NCBI GenBank assembly: GCA_038204465.1
Contig: JBBRCX010000086.1
Span: 1 to 19,772 of the forward strand
From: JBBRCX01 sp038204465
GTDB lineage: Bacteria > Planctomycetota > Phycisphaerae > Tepidisphaerales > Tepidisphaeraceae
Reading direction: 5' to 3'
Length of the DNA: 19,772 bases
Below are positions 8,156 to 15,765 of the stretch, in pieces. Both the position numbers and the translations under genes were made by a program. Every line of letters begins with the position of its first letter. Position 1 is the stretch's first letter. Below the pieces are notes generated by a model. It ran no database searches. It worked only from the letters and a program-made list of their open reading frames with translations, and was not told the DNA's origin.

Positions 8156-8482
8156 ATGGCGAGTGAGAACGTAAAGGAGTTTACCGATCAGAATTTCGAC
8201 GCGGAGGTCCTGAAGTCCGCCGAACCGGTGCTGGTTGATTTCTGGGCGGAGTGGTGCATGCCCTGCCGGATGCTTGCGCCGACCATCGAGAAGATCGCCA
8301 AGGACTACGTGGGAAAGGTGAAGGTCGGCAAGATCGACACCGACGCGAATCGGGATATCTCAGTCAAGTACAGCATCAGCGCGATCCCCACCGTCATCCT
8401 CTTCAAGGGCGGACAGGTCGCGCAGAAGTTCGTCGGCCTGCGCCAGGAAAAAGACTTCAAGGCGGCGCTCGACGCGGTCTAA
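8156..8482 (+). CDS. trxA: Thioredoxin (active site WCMPC)
   Basis: A 108-residue protein, the normal length of a bacterial thioredoxin. ATG 8156 is chosen because GGAGA (8146-8150) lies 5 nt upstream; ATG 8153 would leave only 2 nt. The fold markers are all present: DFWAEWCMPC with Cys34 and Cys37, Pro42 in MLAPTIE, the cis-proline Pro78 in SAIPTVILF, and the GG-V-x-x-F-VG strand near the end. The dipeptide between the cysteines is Met-Pro instead of the usual Gly-Pro, which would be expected to alter redox potential or partner choice. It is cytoplasmic and reduces protein disulfides using electrons from thioredoxin reductase, which is not in the window. It is monocistronic, with its own promoter and an 11-bp intrinsic terminator. 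Confidence 0.95.
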   Translation: MASENVKEFTDQNFDAEVLKSAEPVLVDFWAEWCMPCRMLAPTIEKIAKDYVGKVKVGKIDTDANRDISVKYSISAIPTVILFKGGQVAQKFVGLRQEKDFKAALDAV

Positions 8483-8503
8483 AAAACCATCCGAACAATA
8501 CGA

Positions 8504-8540
8504 AACCGCCGGCCCCGAAAAGGCCGGCGGTTCTCTTTTT
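8504..8540 (+). terminator. Rho-independent terminator after thioredoxin
   Basis: A perfect 11-bp stem (8504-8514 with 8522-8532, rich in CCGCCGGCC) encloses a 7-nt loop and is followed by TCTTTTT (8534-8540). It begins 22 nt after the trxA stop codon. Confidence 0.93.
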
Positions 8541-8700
8541 CCTGATTCACATTCAGCCAACAGAAAGCATTTACGTCAACCGTCGCGTTCTCCCCGACGT
8601 TCTCGACGGGAATCGGGTCTCACCGCGTCAGGGCCCTGCGGTCATGCGAGCCGTTTCGCAACCGCGTTTCCATTGCGCTCCTGAATCACCGCATCGAGAA

Positions 8701-9090
8701 TCAAAGCCCTTTGTCATCGTTATCCTTACGACCCTTCTCCTTTCCCATGCGCTCGCGATTTTGGGCCGCCCGCTCTGCCGCGGCCTGCTTCAGGTCGGCT
8801 TCCACCTTCCTCATTTCCGCCTGCTGCTCGGGCTTGAGCAGCGCGGTTTCGTCCTTCCGCTCCTGGTCGCGGATGGCTCTCACCTTCTCGTTTGCCTCCT
8901 CGTGCAGCTTGATGATCTGCCGCTTCTGCTCATCGCTGAGTGAGCTCATGTGGTCCCAGGGCTGGATGAGCTTCGCGGGACCGCCGCGGCGGTGAGGCCT
9001 GGTCGTCGGCTTGCCCTCATCGGCAATGACCAGCATCGAACCCGACAAGACCACGACCGCCGCACACAAGACAAATCGAGACAGTTTCAC
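8701..9090 (-). CDS. Small secreted Spy/CpxP-like helical protein
   Basis: A 129-residue protein. The open frame extends upstream, but GTG 9090 is preceded by AAGGAG (plus-strand 9098-9103) at 7 nt and opens directly into a signal peptide (VKLSRF followed by VLCAAVVVLSGSMLVIA, cleavage near ADE). After a short Pro/Arg/Gly linker comes a charged helical region: SSLSDEQKRQIIKLHEEANE and ALLKPEQQAEMRKVEADL. The two L-(S/K)-x-E-Q-type repeats resemble the LTxxQ motifs of Spy/CpxP periplasmic chaperones. The tail is very basic and acidic (KEKGRKDNDDKGL). It may act as a periplasmic chaperone or stress sensor, but similarity is at the motif level only. It lies 91 nt downstream of the YhaM-like gene on the same strand. 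Confidence 0.78.
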   Translation of the reverse strand: MKLSRFVLCAAVVVLSGSMLVIADEGKPTTRPHRRGGPAKLIQPWDHMSSLSDEQKRQIIKLHEEANEKVRAIRDQERKDETALLKPEQQAEMRKVEADLKQAAAERAAQNRERMGKEKGRKDNDDKGL

Positions 9091-9181
9091 AGGGCTGCTC
9101 CTTCCGTTGAAAATAGCCTGAAATACGTTTTGCAACTCTATCCAGCCACGCGGCCCGACAAGACCGCCATGCCCCCGGCGT

Positions 9182-10294
9182 TTACCGCCTTTTTGCTGGC
9201 TCAAAGAGCGGATTGGTGATTTCGATCTTCCCCACGGCCACCGCTTCAGTGGACTCGCGCACCATTGCAGGCTCAGACACCCGATCCGCGCTTTGGGGCG
9301 CTGACGCGTCCGCGTCGGCCGGCGCGACGTCCGGACGATACAATCGTCCGCCAAACGCCTTCATGTATTCCGTCCAGTTGGCTTCGCCCCCGAAGTGGGC
9401 CGACCCGCGGGTCGCCGCCAGCGACATCATCAGCTTCGCGTCCAGGTTCTCAATGTAGTGCACTGCGATCGCTTCGGGCGTGCTCGGAGGCTTGATTGCG
9501 CCGAACTCTGCCTGGCCGTGATGGCTGATGATGATGTGCTGCAGCACGTCGATCAGTTCCTGCGGGATCTTCTCGCCAAGCATCGCCTCGGCCGCCACCG
9601 CCTTGTGTTCCACCCACATCGCCGACTTGACGATGTGTCCCACCAGCTGGCCGCCATCGCTGTAGCCGAACGCACAGTCGTAGCACAGTTCCCAGGTCTT
9701 GGCGATGTCATGAAGGAAGATGCCCGCGATCACCAGGTCTCGATTGAGCCCCGGATAGAATCGCGTGATCGCGTCGGCAACCTCGATGGCGTTGAGAGTG
9801 TGCTCGAGCAGCCCGCCGATGAAAGCATGATGGAACGTCATCGCCGCAGGCGCGCGGCAGAAGTCCTTCATCAGCTTCTCGTCATCGAGGTAGGTCTGCA
9901 CGAGCGCGGCCAGATGGCGGTTCTGAATGCTGCCGAGCATTTCCGACAGCTTCGAGCACATGGCGCCGATGTCCTTGGTCGTCTGCGGCAGCAGATCGCC
10001 GATATCGAACGTGCCGTCCTTAACGGGCCACATCTGCTCGATGATGCACTGCAGGTTGTTCTGATAATTCTCGACGCGGCCGCGAATGCGGAGGAACCCG
10101 CTGTCAGGCATCTCGCTGAAGATCTCGCGGGTGGCGTTCCACATCCGCGCATTCAATTGCGCGCTGCGGTCGGAAACGAACGCCTTGATGTAGTGCTTCG
10201 AGTTTGAACCGGAGGCGAGTTGCTTGCCGCTGACGACGTAGACGTCTTCGATCACATCCCCCGCCTGGCAATCCCTCAGATAAATTCGCCGCAT
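9182..10294 (-). CDS. yhaM: YhaM-like 3'-5' exoribonuclease (OB fold plus HD domain)
   Basis: A 370-residue protein; ATG 10294 is preceded by GGGGAG at 5-nt spacing. Residues about 8-92 form an OB-fold nucleic-acid-binding domain (GDVIEDVYVVSGKQL...AQLNARMWNA...LRIRGRVENYQ). Residues about 150-320 form an HD-domain hydrolase: HHAFIGGLLEHT (His155/156, His165), the HD pair His195-Asp196 in FLHDIAKTWE, His220, His258-His259 in ISHHG and Asp285 in ENLDAK. In Gram-positive bacteria YhaM degrades RNA and single-stranded DNA from the 3' end in a metal-dependent manner. The C-terminal 50 residues are Ala/Ser/Asp-rich and probably disordered, longer than in Firmicutes. It lies between sodA and the Spy-like gene on the same strand. 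A terminator separates it from sodA. Confidence 0.9.
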   Translation of the reverse strand: MRRIYLRDCQAGDVIEDVYVVSGKQLASGSNSKHYIKAFVSDRSAQLNARMWNATREIFSEMPDSGFLRIRGRVENYQNNLQCIIEQMWPVKDGTFDIGDLLPQTTKDIGAMCSKLSEMLGSIQNRHLAALVQTYLDDEKLMKDFCRAPAAMTFHHAFIGGLLEHTLNAIEVADAITRFYPGLNRDLVIAGIFLHDIAKTWELCYDCAFGYSDGGQLVGHIVKSAMWVEHKAVAAEAMLGEKIPQELIDVLQHIIISHHGQAEFGAIKPPSTPEAIAVHYIENLDAKLMMSLAATRGSAHFGGEANWTEYMKAFGGRLYRPDVAPADADASAPQSADRVSEPAMVRESTEAVAVGKIEITNPLFEPAKRR

Positions 10295-10402
10295 TTCCTC
10301 TCCCCATCAGGCGCCGGCCAAGCTGCCACGGCCTGGACTGTTGTGTTGATTCTGACGCCGCCGACCGGGCGAAGCAAGATTTCCTGCTGTTCGCGACGCC
10401 AT

Positions 10403-10433
10403 AGAACAACAAAGGGCACGCATTGCGTGCCCC
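10403..10433 (-). terminator. Rho-independent terminator after superoxide dismutase
   Basis: Read on the minus strand, an 8-bp perfect stem GGGCACGC/GCGTGCCC (10432-10425 with 10421-10414) with a 3-nt loop is followed by TTTGTTGTTCT (10413-10403). It lies 27 nt after the sodA stop. Confidence 0.85.
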
Positions 10434-10459
10434 ATGGAGGAATCGCTGCGGGGCGCGGC

Positions 10460-11077
10460 CTATTTCTCCTGCGCCCGATTGAACCGCTCTTCGGCGGCCT
10501 GCCAGTTCACGACGTTCCACCAGGCTGCGACATAGTCAGGCCTGCGATTCTGGTATTTGAGGTAATAAGCGTGCTCCCAGACGTCGAGACCGATGACCGG
10601 GAACTTGTTCTCCATGAGCGGGCTGTCCTGATTGGCGGTGGAACTGACCTCCAGCTTGTCGCCATTCTTCAGAAGCCACGCCCACCCCGAGCCGAAGCGG
10701 GTAATCCCGGCCTGAGCGAACTTCTCCTTGAAAGTGTCGAAGCTGCCGAAGGTGCTGTCGATCGCCCGCGCAAGGTTACCAACCGGCTTCCCGCCCGCCC
10801 GCGGACCAAGGATCTCCCAGAACAGCGCGTGGTTGTGCGCTCCGCCGCCATTGTTCCGCACGACCGTTTTGACGGCTTCCGGAACCATCTTCATGTTGTC
10901 TTTCAGCACTTCGTGCAGAGGCTTGCCGTCGAGGTCTTTGGCCTGCTCCAGCGCCTTGTTGTAGTTGGTGACGTAGGCGGCGTAGTGCTTGCCGTGATGG
11001 ATCTCCATCGTTTGCTTGTCGATGTGCGGTTCGAGGGCGTCCGAGGGATACGGCAATGGTTTAGCGGTAAGAGGCAT
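10460..11077 (-). CDS. sodA: Superoxide dismutase, Mn-type by sequence
   Basis: A full-length 205-residue Fe/Mn superoxide dismutase that converts superoxide to oxygen and hydrogen peroxide. ATG 11077 is preceded by AAGGAG at 6-nt spacing. Metal ligands by alignment to memory of E. coli SodA are His27 (MEIHHGKH), His83 (AHNHALFW), Asp165 and His169 (GLDVWEHAYY). Residues that separate Mn from Fe enzymes favour manganese: Gly77-Gly78 where Fe enzymes carry Gln, and Gln150 in STANQDSPLM where Fe enzymes have Ala/His-type residues. No signal peptide is present, so it is cytosolic. It has a plausible promoter upstream and a good terminator downstream, so it is probably monocistronic. Metal use is inferred and could be cambialistic. 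Confidence 0.95.
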   Translation of the reverse strand: MPLTAKPLPYPSDALEPHIDKQTMEIHHGKHYAAYVTNYNKALEQAKDLDGKPLHEVLKDNMKMVPEAVKTVVRNNGGGAHNHALFWEILGPRAGGKPVGNLARAIDSTFGSFDTFKEKFAQAGITRFGSGWAWLLKNGDKLEVSSTANQDSPLMENKFPVIGLDVWEHAYYLKYQNRRPDYVAAWWNVVNWQAAEERFNRAQEK

Positions 11078-11118
11078 GGCTCACTCCTTCTTGGTGAATT
11101 GCGTGGTTCGCGATGCCA

Positions 11119-11147
11119 AGGGTAGCCCTGCGGTTTGGGAGGGTCAA
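11119..11147 (-). promoter_or_regulatory. Probable promoter of superoxide dismutase
   Basis: On the minus strand TTGACC (plus 11147-11142) and TACCCT (11124-11119) are 17 bp apart. The transcript would begin near 11112, about 35 nt before the ATG. The -35 is five of six; the -10 is weak. Confidence 0.5.
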
Positions 11148-11230
11148 CCGGATAGAGTTGCTGCGACGCAGAAGTTCTTTGCTCGCGGGTCCAACACTGT
11201 TACCGTTGCCGCCCGGCGCGTAGAACCGTC

Positions 11231-11449
11231 ATGTGGCAGCACTACCGAAAGACCCTCCTCCCGACGCAACTCTTCATTTTCGGCGTCTGCGCCGCGCTCT
11301 ATTGGTATAGCAAGCCGCCCCTTCCCACGCTCCTGTTCCTCTTCCTCACCATGCAACTCGCTTCCATCCTCGGCGCATGGTGGGGCGCTCGCTTGCGGGC
11401 AAAGATGCGCCGCCGCGAGCAGGCCCTGCCCCTCGAACGCCGCCTCTGA
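11231..11449 (+). CDS. Small two-TM membrane protein, function unknown
   Basis: A 72-residue ORF from ATG 11231 with two clear hydrophobic segments, about residues 9-26 (LLPTQLFIFGVCAALYW) and 31-50 (PTLLFLFLTMQLASILGAWW), and a strongly basic C-terminal tail (RLRAKMRRREQ), so the tail is probably cytoplasmic. No clear ribosome-binding site precedes the ATG, which lowers confidence, but the hydrophobic pattern is hard to get by chance in such GC-rich DNA. It is divergent from sodA and ends 61 nt before the start of the SDR gene. Confidence 0.62.
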   Translation: MWQHYRKTLLPTQLFIFGVCAALYWYSKPPLPTLLFLFLTMQLASILGAWWGARLRAKMRRREQALPLERRL

Positions 11450-11510
11450 GCTCAAAACTGGGCCTCCGCCCCGCCGCTGTCCGATGCATATAATGCCAGC
11501 GGAGGAATTC

Positions 11511-12422
11511 ATGGTCATTGCGCTCACCGGTGCGACCGGTTTCGTGGGCCAGCGGATCGTTCAGCAACTCCGGCTCGTCAACCATCGGCTGCGCTGCCTC
11601 GTTCGGGAGGACAGCGACGTCTCACATCTGCGCTCGCCGGCAATCGAATTGATCTACGGCGATCTGGACGAATCGGAATCTCTCGACCGGCTGAGCGACG
11701 GCGCCGCGGTTGTCGTGCATGCAGCGGCCTGGCACGACGGCGCGTTCCAGCAGATCGGCCGCGAGCAACCTTTCGAGCACATCGAGAAGAACGTGGATGG
11801 CAGCCTGAAGCTGCTCGAGTTCGCCCGCACCAATTGCGACCAGTTCATTTTCATTTCCAGCGGCAGCGTGTACGGAAACCCGGCGGGAAATGCTCCGCTC
11901 GCCGAGGACTCGCCGCGCGATCCCGACACTGCGTATGGCGCGTACAAGGCTTCGGTCGAGATGTTCTGCCAGAGCTACGCCCGCCAATTTGATTTCAACG
12001 CGTGCGTGCTGCGGCCGGTGGCGGTCATCGGCGCCCATTCGAATGCGGAGGAGTCACCCTACTTCGATCTCGTGCGACGCGTCATTGCCGGCGAGCGCAT
12101 TGAAGTCGGCTCGGGTCAGAAGGCGGTGATGGTCGAGGACGTTGCCCGGGCGGTGGCATTCGTCATTGGCCGGGAGGATGTGAAGGGTCAGGTCTATAAC
12201 TTGTGCGGCGGATGGGTTCGCCAGCAGGACGTCGCGCAGATGGCCGCAAAGATCCTGGGTTCGGGAGCAAACGTAGTTGGAACGCCGCAGAGCGGCCCGC
12301 AGCACGAGATGTCCAGCGCGAAGATCATCGAGCTGGGTTTCCGCTTCACCGGGCAGGAGGGGTTGAACAACTATGTCAGGGAGTTGGTTCGGGCGGCGGG
12401 CCGCGTTGAACAGCCGAGTTGA
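11511..12422 (+). CDS. NAD(P)-dependent epimerase/dehydratase (extended SDR)
   Basis: A 303-residue protein. ATG 11511 is preceded by GGAGG (11501-11505) at 5 nt and opens directly on the Rossmann strand; a longer in-frame start at 11484 would add nine residues and ignore this site. The N-terminus carries TGATGFVG (Gly7, Gly10, Gly13), which binds NAD(P). FISSGSVYG marks the active-site Ser strand, and Y-x-x-x-K is Tyr142-Lys146 in AYGAYKAS. VLRPVAVIGAHSN and an EDVARAVAFVI segment are typical of the family of UDP-sugar epimerases, dehydratases and reductases. The substrate cannot be read from the sequence, and there are no cell-wall or nucleotide-sugar genes nearby. It converges on the DedA gene, with 19 nt between the stops. 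Confidence 0.9.
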   Translation: MVIALTGATGFVGQRIVQQLRLVNHRLRCLVREDSDVSHLRSPAIELIYGDLDESESLDRLSDGAAVVVHAAAWHDGAFQQIGREQPFEHIEKNVDGSLKLLEFARTNCDQFIFISSGSVYGNPAGNAPLAEDSPRDPDTAYGAYKASVEMFCQSYARQFDFNACVLRPVAVIGAHSNAEESPYFDLVRRVIAGERIEVGSGQKAVMVEDVARAVAFVIGREDVKGQVYNLCGGWVRQQDVAQMAAKILGSGANVVGTPQSGPQHEMSSAKIIELGFRFTGQEGLNNYVRELVRAAGRVEQPS

Positions 12423-12441
12423 AACGCGCTTTCGGCAACTT

Positions 12442-13158
12442 TCATCCCTTGGCATCGGGCTCCGCCGAGGCCGCAACCTGCGGTTCAGTCGAGCCAACTT
12501 CGTCCGCAGGTGAGTGACGCTTTCGCCACCACGTGAAGGCGATGGTCAGCGCTACCACAACTCCCAGCGCTGCGAAGACCCAGTACTCGTAGTGTTGGAC
12601 TTTGGCGCGCATCTGCTCGATGGTCCCGAGTTTCTTTCCTGCCAGGTGTCCGAGAAACAGGAACAGCCCGCCGCTGACGATCGCGGCGAGGCCGTCGGCA
12701 ATTACGAAGCGCACGAAGTTGAACCGGATTGCGCCGGCCGCCACGACCATCGCGCCGCGAATTCCCGCAAGCATCCTGCCGAATGCGACGACCCAGATGC
12801 CGTACTTTTCGAAGAGGCTTTCAGCCTTCAGGATGCGGTTTCGCGTCACATGCTTGCCCACGAATGGCACCCGCGTGATCTCGAGGCCGAAGCGACGGCC
12901 CAGGGAGTAGAGCACGCAGTCGCCGCCAATGATTCCACACCAGGCGATGATGGCCGCCGGCAGCAAGTGCATCTTCCCAGGCGCCCCTTCCGGCTGTGCG
13001 ACAAAGAAACCTGCGACGAGCAGGGGTATGTCCTCCGGCAGCGGCAGGCCCAAGCCGCACGCGAAGAGCAGTCCGAAGAGGATGAAGTATCCGCCCCACT
13101 CGAACCAGCCCTGGACCTGTTGAGGATTGAATAAGTTGAATAACGCCAGTACGTCCAT
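12442..13158 (-). CDS. DedA family integral membrane protein
   Basis: A 238-residue protein from ATG 13158 (MDVLALFNLF); an in-frame GTG at 13197 would add 13 residues. DedA/SNARE-associated family hallmarks are visible: GLGLPLPEDIPLLVAGFF in the re-entrant region, a GGDCVLYSLGRRFG segment, and FGRMLAGIRGAM with the conserved Arg and Gly. About five hydrophobic segments can be seen, and a final helix at about residues 191-210 (VFAALGVVVALTIAF) precedes a charged disordered tail. Members act as lipid scramblases or proton-linked flippases, including undecaprenyl-phosphate recycling and membrane-potential maintenance; which applies here is unknown. It lies downstream of the Rrf2 gene on the same strand, 146 nt away. 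Confidence 0.9.
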   Translation of the reverse strand: MDVLALFNLFNPQQVQGWFEWGGYFILFGLLFACGLGLPLPEDIPLLVAGFFVAQPEGAPGKMHLLPAAIIAWCGIIGGDCVLYSLGRRFGLEITRVPFVGKHVTRNRILKAESLFEKYGIWVVAFGRMLAGIRGAMVVAAGAIRFNFVRFVIADGLAAIVSGGLFLFLGHLAGKKLGTIEQMRAKVQHYEYWVFAALGVVVALTIAFTWWRKRHSPADEVGSTEPQVAASAEPDAKG

Positions 13159-13304
13159 GCACTCACCCGTCAGCGCGAGTCGAATCAATGCCGCCACGCG
13201 TGCGGCGTCGCCGCATTATGGGTTGCGCGTGCGGTTATCGAAAGGGACAGCAGGGAAGCTGTGAAGTCTTATTGGCTCGAGCACGCCGCTGGGTCTGCGC
13301 TGAA

Positions 13305-13742
13305 TCAGATGTAGTACATCTGCTGCTGCACGCTGGCGGCGCGGTTGACGTGCTCCATCAACTGGTCGAGGGTTATGTTGTCGAGCACTTCGTCGGTCGC
13401 ATCGGTGAGCCTGCCATTCACCAGGTGCACCGCGACCTCGCCCGGCGAAAGCTCGTCCGCCAGCTTTCCTTCCTTCAAGCTCAGCCGGCCTTCGAGCCTC
13501 CGAATGAGATCGCCGACGCGGATGTCGCGAGGTGCGCGTGCCAGTCGGTAGCCTCCGCCGCTGCCCACTTTGCTTTCCAGGAAGCCCCCGCGGCGAAGCG
13601 CGAGCAGAATTGCTTCGAGGAACTTGTTTGGCAAGCCCTCCTCACGGGCAAGGTCGCGCGACTGGACGAAGTTTCGCGGCCACAACCGTGCCAGTTGCAC
13701 GACCGCCCGCAGGCCATACTCCGTGCGCTTCGACAACCGCAA
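13305..13742 (-). CDS. Rrf2 family transcriptional regulator lacking cysteines
   Basis: A 145-residue winged-helix regulator. It begins with TTG 13742: GGGAG (plus-strand 13749-13753) is 6 nt upstream, and the N-terminus MRLSKRTEYGLRA matches the family start exactly. The recognition region is visible as SRDLAREEGLPNKFLEAILLALRRGGFLESKVGSGGGYRLAR, then the family's RVGDLIRRLEG segment. In IscR, NsrR and RsrR, cysteines in the central loop bind an iron-sulfur cluster; this protein contains no Cys at all, so it cannot use that mechanism. It has its own promoter and diverges from dsbD across 91 nt. Regulation of itself and dsbD is a reasonable inference. Confidence 0.92.
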   Translation of the reverse strand: MRLSKRTEYGLRAVVQLARLWPRNFVQSRDLAREEGLPNKFLEAILLALRRGGFLESKVGSGGGYRLARAPRDIRVGDLIRRLEGRLSLKEGKLADELSPGEVAVHLVNGRLTDATDEVLDNITLDQLMEHVNRAASVQQQMYYI

Positions 13743-13766
13743 AATCGTCTCCCGTCAGGTGTCGCG

Positions 13767-13795
13767 ATGCTAAGGGTGGCGCTGCGGAGCGTCAA
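13767..13795 (-). promoter_or_regulatory. Promoter of the Rrf2 gene
   Basis: On the minus strand TTGACG (plus 13795-13790) and TAGCAT (13772-13767) are 17 bp apart, giving a start near 13760 and an 18-nt leader containing GGGAG. It lies in the shared region with dsbD. Confidence 0.6.
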
Positions 13796-13833
13796 TCAAC
13801 GCGATCGACGCACGGCAGCGGAATAAAGGCGCG

Positions 13834-15723
13834 ATGTTGAAGGATATACTTAGAGCAATGACACGCGCAAGCCTTCATCCGCTCTGGCTGGCACTGGTGC
13901 TGTCTTCGCTGTTCGTCGGCCGAGCAGTTCGCGCGGCCGAAGGGCCCGCGCGTGCGAAGGCAACTGCGGTGCTGAATGCTTCGGCGCTCGCTCCCGGGGA
14001 AAAGGCGGTGCTTGCAGTGGTGGTGGACATCCAGGAAGGTTTTCACGCTCAATCCCACTCGCCGAGCGAGAGCTACTACATCAAGTTCAAATTGAAGCTC
14101 GATCCCAATGAACCGTTGACCGCCGGAGAACCGCTCTACCCGGCTGGAAAGGATGAGCAATACAAAGACCTGGGGAAGCTCAACATCTATACCGGGCGCG
14201 TGATCGTTTACGTGCCGCTCGAGACGAGGCCCGATGTACGCCCCGGCGAAACGAAGATTTCCGGGAAGGTGCGACTCCAGATTTGCGACGAGAAGTCGTG
14301 CTATCCGCCTGAGGATCTCCCGTTCTCGCTGCAGACGAAGGTCGTGCCGACGGGAGAAGCGGTGAAGCCCGCCAATCCTGAGATATTCAGCGGCTATGAT
14401 CCGACCGCAACACCATCGACCGCGCCCTCCACTGCGCCATCGTCGGCCTCGGGGGGATCAGGCTCGACCAATGCACCCGCGACATTCGATCTGTTCGGCA
14501 TGAAGGCGACGGGTTCTTACTTGTTCGCTTTCCTGGCCGCAATCGTCATCGGAGCACTGTTCAACGTCATGCCATGCGTTCTTCCGGTGGTCCCGCTGAA
14601 AGCGATCGGGTTTTACGAAGTGTCACAGCATAACCGCGGCCGGAGCGTCGCGCTCGGGGCGGTGTTCAGCCTTGGCATCGTGGTGACTTTCGCTGTGCTG
14701 GGGCTGTTCGTGGTTGTGTTGAAGAAACTGGCTTGGGGGGAGTTGTACAGCAACGCGTGGTTCTCGGCCGCGATCGTGGTCATTCTTGCAGTGATGGCGC
14801 TGAGCATGTTCGGTACGTTTTCCGTCAACCTCCCCACCGGTATCTACCGTTTCGCTCCAAGGCATGACACGTTCAGCGGCAACTTTCTCTTTGGGATTCT
14901 CACGGCGATTCTCTCCACGCCATGCACGTTCGGAATGTTCCTGGGTCTGCTGACCTGGGCGCTGACGCAGCCACCCGCCATCGGGCTCGCGTTGGTGATC
15001 AACGTCGGCGTGGGAATGGCTCTGCCGTACCTGCTTCTCAGCGCGGCGCCGGAGTTGGCGCGCCGTTTCCCGCGCACCGGTCCATGGGCGGAGTTGGTAA
15101 AGCAGATGATGGGGTTCCTGCTTCTGGGTTCCGCCATCTACTTCGCGCGGCGCTGGATCGACCGATTCAGCGGCGAGGACGCGACGTGGTGGGCAATCTT
15201 CGCAGTAGCGGTCGTTGCGGCCATCTTTCTCGTGACGCGAACCATCCGCTTCTCGAAAACAGTGATGCCTCGGTGGATCGCGGTCTCCATCGCGGTCCTC
15301 ATCATCGCGGGCTCCTTCGTCGCCGTCCGATCTCTAACGAACCGACCGTACGAGTGGCAGCCCTACACACCACAGGCGTTGGCCGACGCTCGTGCGAAAG
15401 GGCGGCCGGTGCTGGTCGAATTCACCGCGACGTGGTGTTTCAACTGCCAGTACCTCGAATCATTCGTTCTGCACGACAAGCGCGTCGTCGAGGAAGTGGG
15501 CCGCAGCCGGGTGCTGATGCTGCGCGCGGACCTGACGGATGAAGACGCTATTGGCAAGCCACTGCTAAAGACGCTGAACCCCGCGGGTGGCATCCCGTTC
15601 ACAGCGGTGTATTCGTCAGAGTCCGACGAGCCAATCCGGCTTTCAGGTGTGTATGGGACCGAGGACCTCAGGGCTGCGATACAGCGCGCCACTGGAAAGA
15701 AGCAGGTCGCTCAAGCGCGATAG
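13834..15723 (+). CDS. dsbD: Thiol:disulfide interchange protein DsbD
   Basis: A 629-residue membrane protein that moves electrons from cytoplasmic thioredoxin to periplasmic thiol proteins. ATG 13834 has AAAGG upstream; ATG 13858 would also leave a complete signal peptide (HPLWLALVLSSLFVGRAVRA). The three modules and all six cysteines are present. The N-terminal domain (about 30-175) carries Cys151 and Cys156 in ICDEKSCYPPE. After a Thr/Pro/Ser linker (about 185-215) the membrane domain of about eight helices carries Cys248 in NVMPCVLP and Cys364 in STPCTFG. The C-terminal thioredoxin domain (about 500-625) carries Cys535 and Cys538 in TATWCFNCQY. It is divergent from the Rrf2 regulator. The cytoplasmic thioredoxin and the TlpA-like protein of this window are plausible partners. 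Confidence 0.95.
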   Translation: MLKDILRAMTRASLHPLWLALVLSSLFVGRAVRAAEGPARAKATAVLNASALAPGEKAVLAVVVDIQEGFHAQSHSPSESYYIKFKLKLDPNEPLTAGEPLYPAGKDEQYKDLGKLNIYTGRVIVYVPLETRPDVRPGETKISGKVRLQICDEKSCYPPEDLPFSLQTKVVPTGEAVKPANPEIFSGYDPTATPSTAPSTAPSSASGGSGSTNAPATFDLFGMKATGSYLFAFLAAIVIGALFNVMPCVLPVVPLKAIGFYEVSQHNRGRSVALGAVFSLGIVVTFAVLGLFVVVLKKLAWGELYSNAWFSAAIVVILAVMALSMFGTFSVNLPTGIYRFAPRHDTFSGNFLFGILTAILSTPCTFGMFLGLLTWALTQPPAIGLALVINVGVGMALPYLLLSAAPELARRFPRTGPWAELVKQMMGFLLLGSAIYFARRWIDRFSGEDATWWAIFAVAVVAAIFLVTRTIRFSKTVMPRWIAVSIAVLIIAGSFVAVRSLTNRPYEWQPYTPQALADARAKGRPVLVEFTATWCFNCQYLESFVLHDKRVVEEVGRSRVLMLRADLTDEDAIGKPLLKTLNPAGGIPFTAVYSSESDEPIRLSGVYGTEDLRAAIQRATGKKQVAQAR

Positions 15724-15735
15724 GTTCGGGTGACG

Positions 15736-15765
15736 TTGAGACAGGTCGCTGATGCGGTGTCTCAA
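15736..15765. repeat. Inverted repeat overlapping the stop codon of the zinc-ribbon gene
   Basis: TTGAGACA (15736-15743) and TGTCTCAA (15758-15765) form a perfect 8-bp stem around a 14-nt loop between two convergent genes. It includes the stop codon of the minus-strand gene. There is no T-run on either side, so it is not a classical intrinsic terminator. Confidence 0.45.

Noticed and set aside
11489..11494. TATAAT just before the SDR gene as a promoter
   Set aside because: There is no -35 at 16-18 bp, and the start of transcription would fall on the ribosome-binding site. It is probably chance.
12514..13134. Long plus-strand ORF opposite the DedA gene
   Set aside because: It mirrors a clear DedA coding frame. 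The translation is rich in His/Arg/Glu without domain character, as expected for an antisense shadow in GC-rich DNA.
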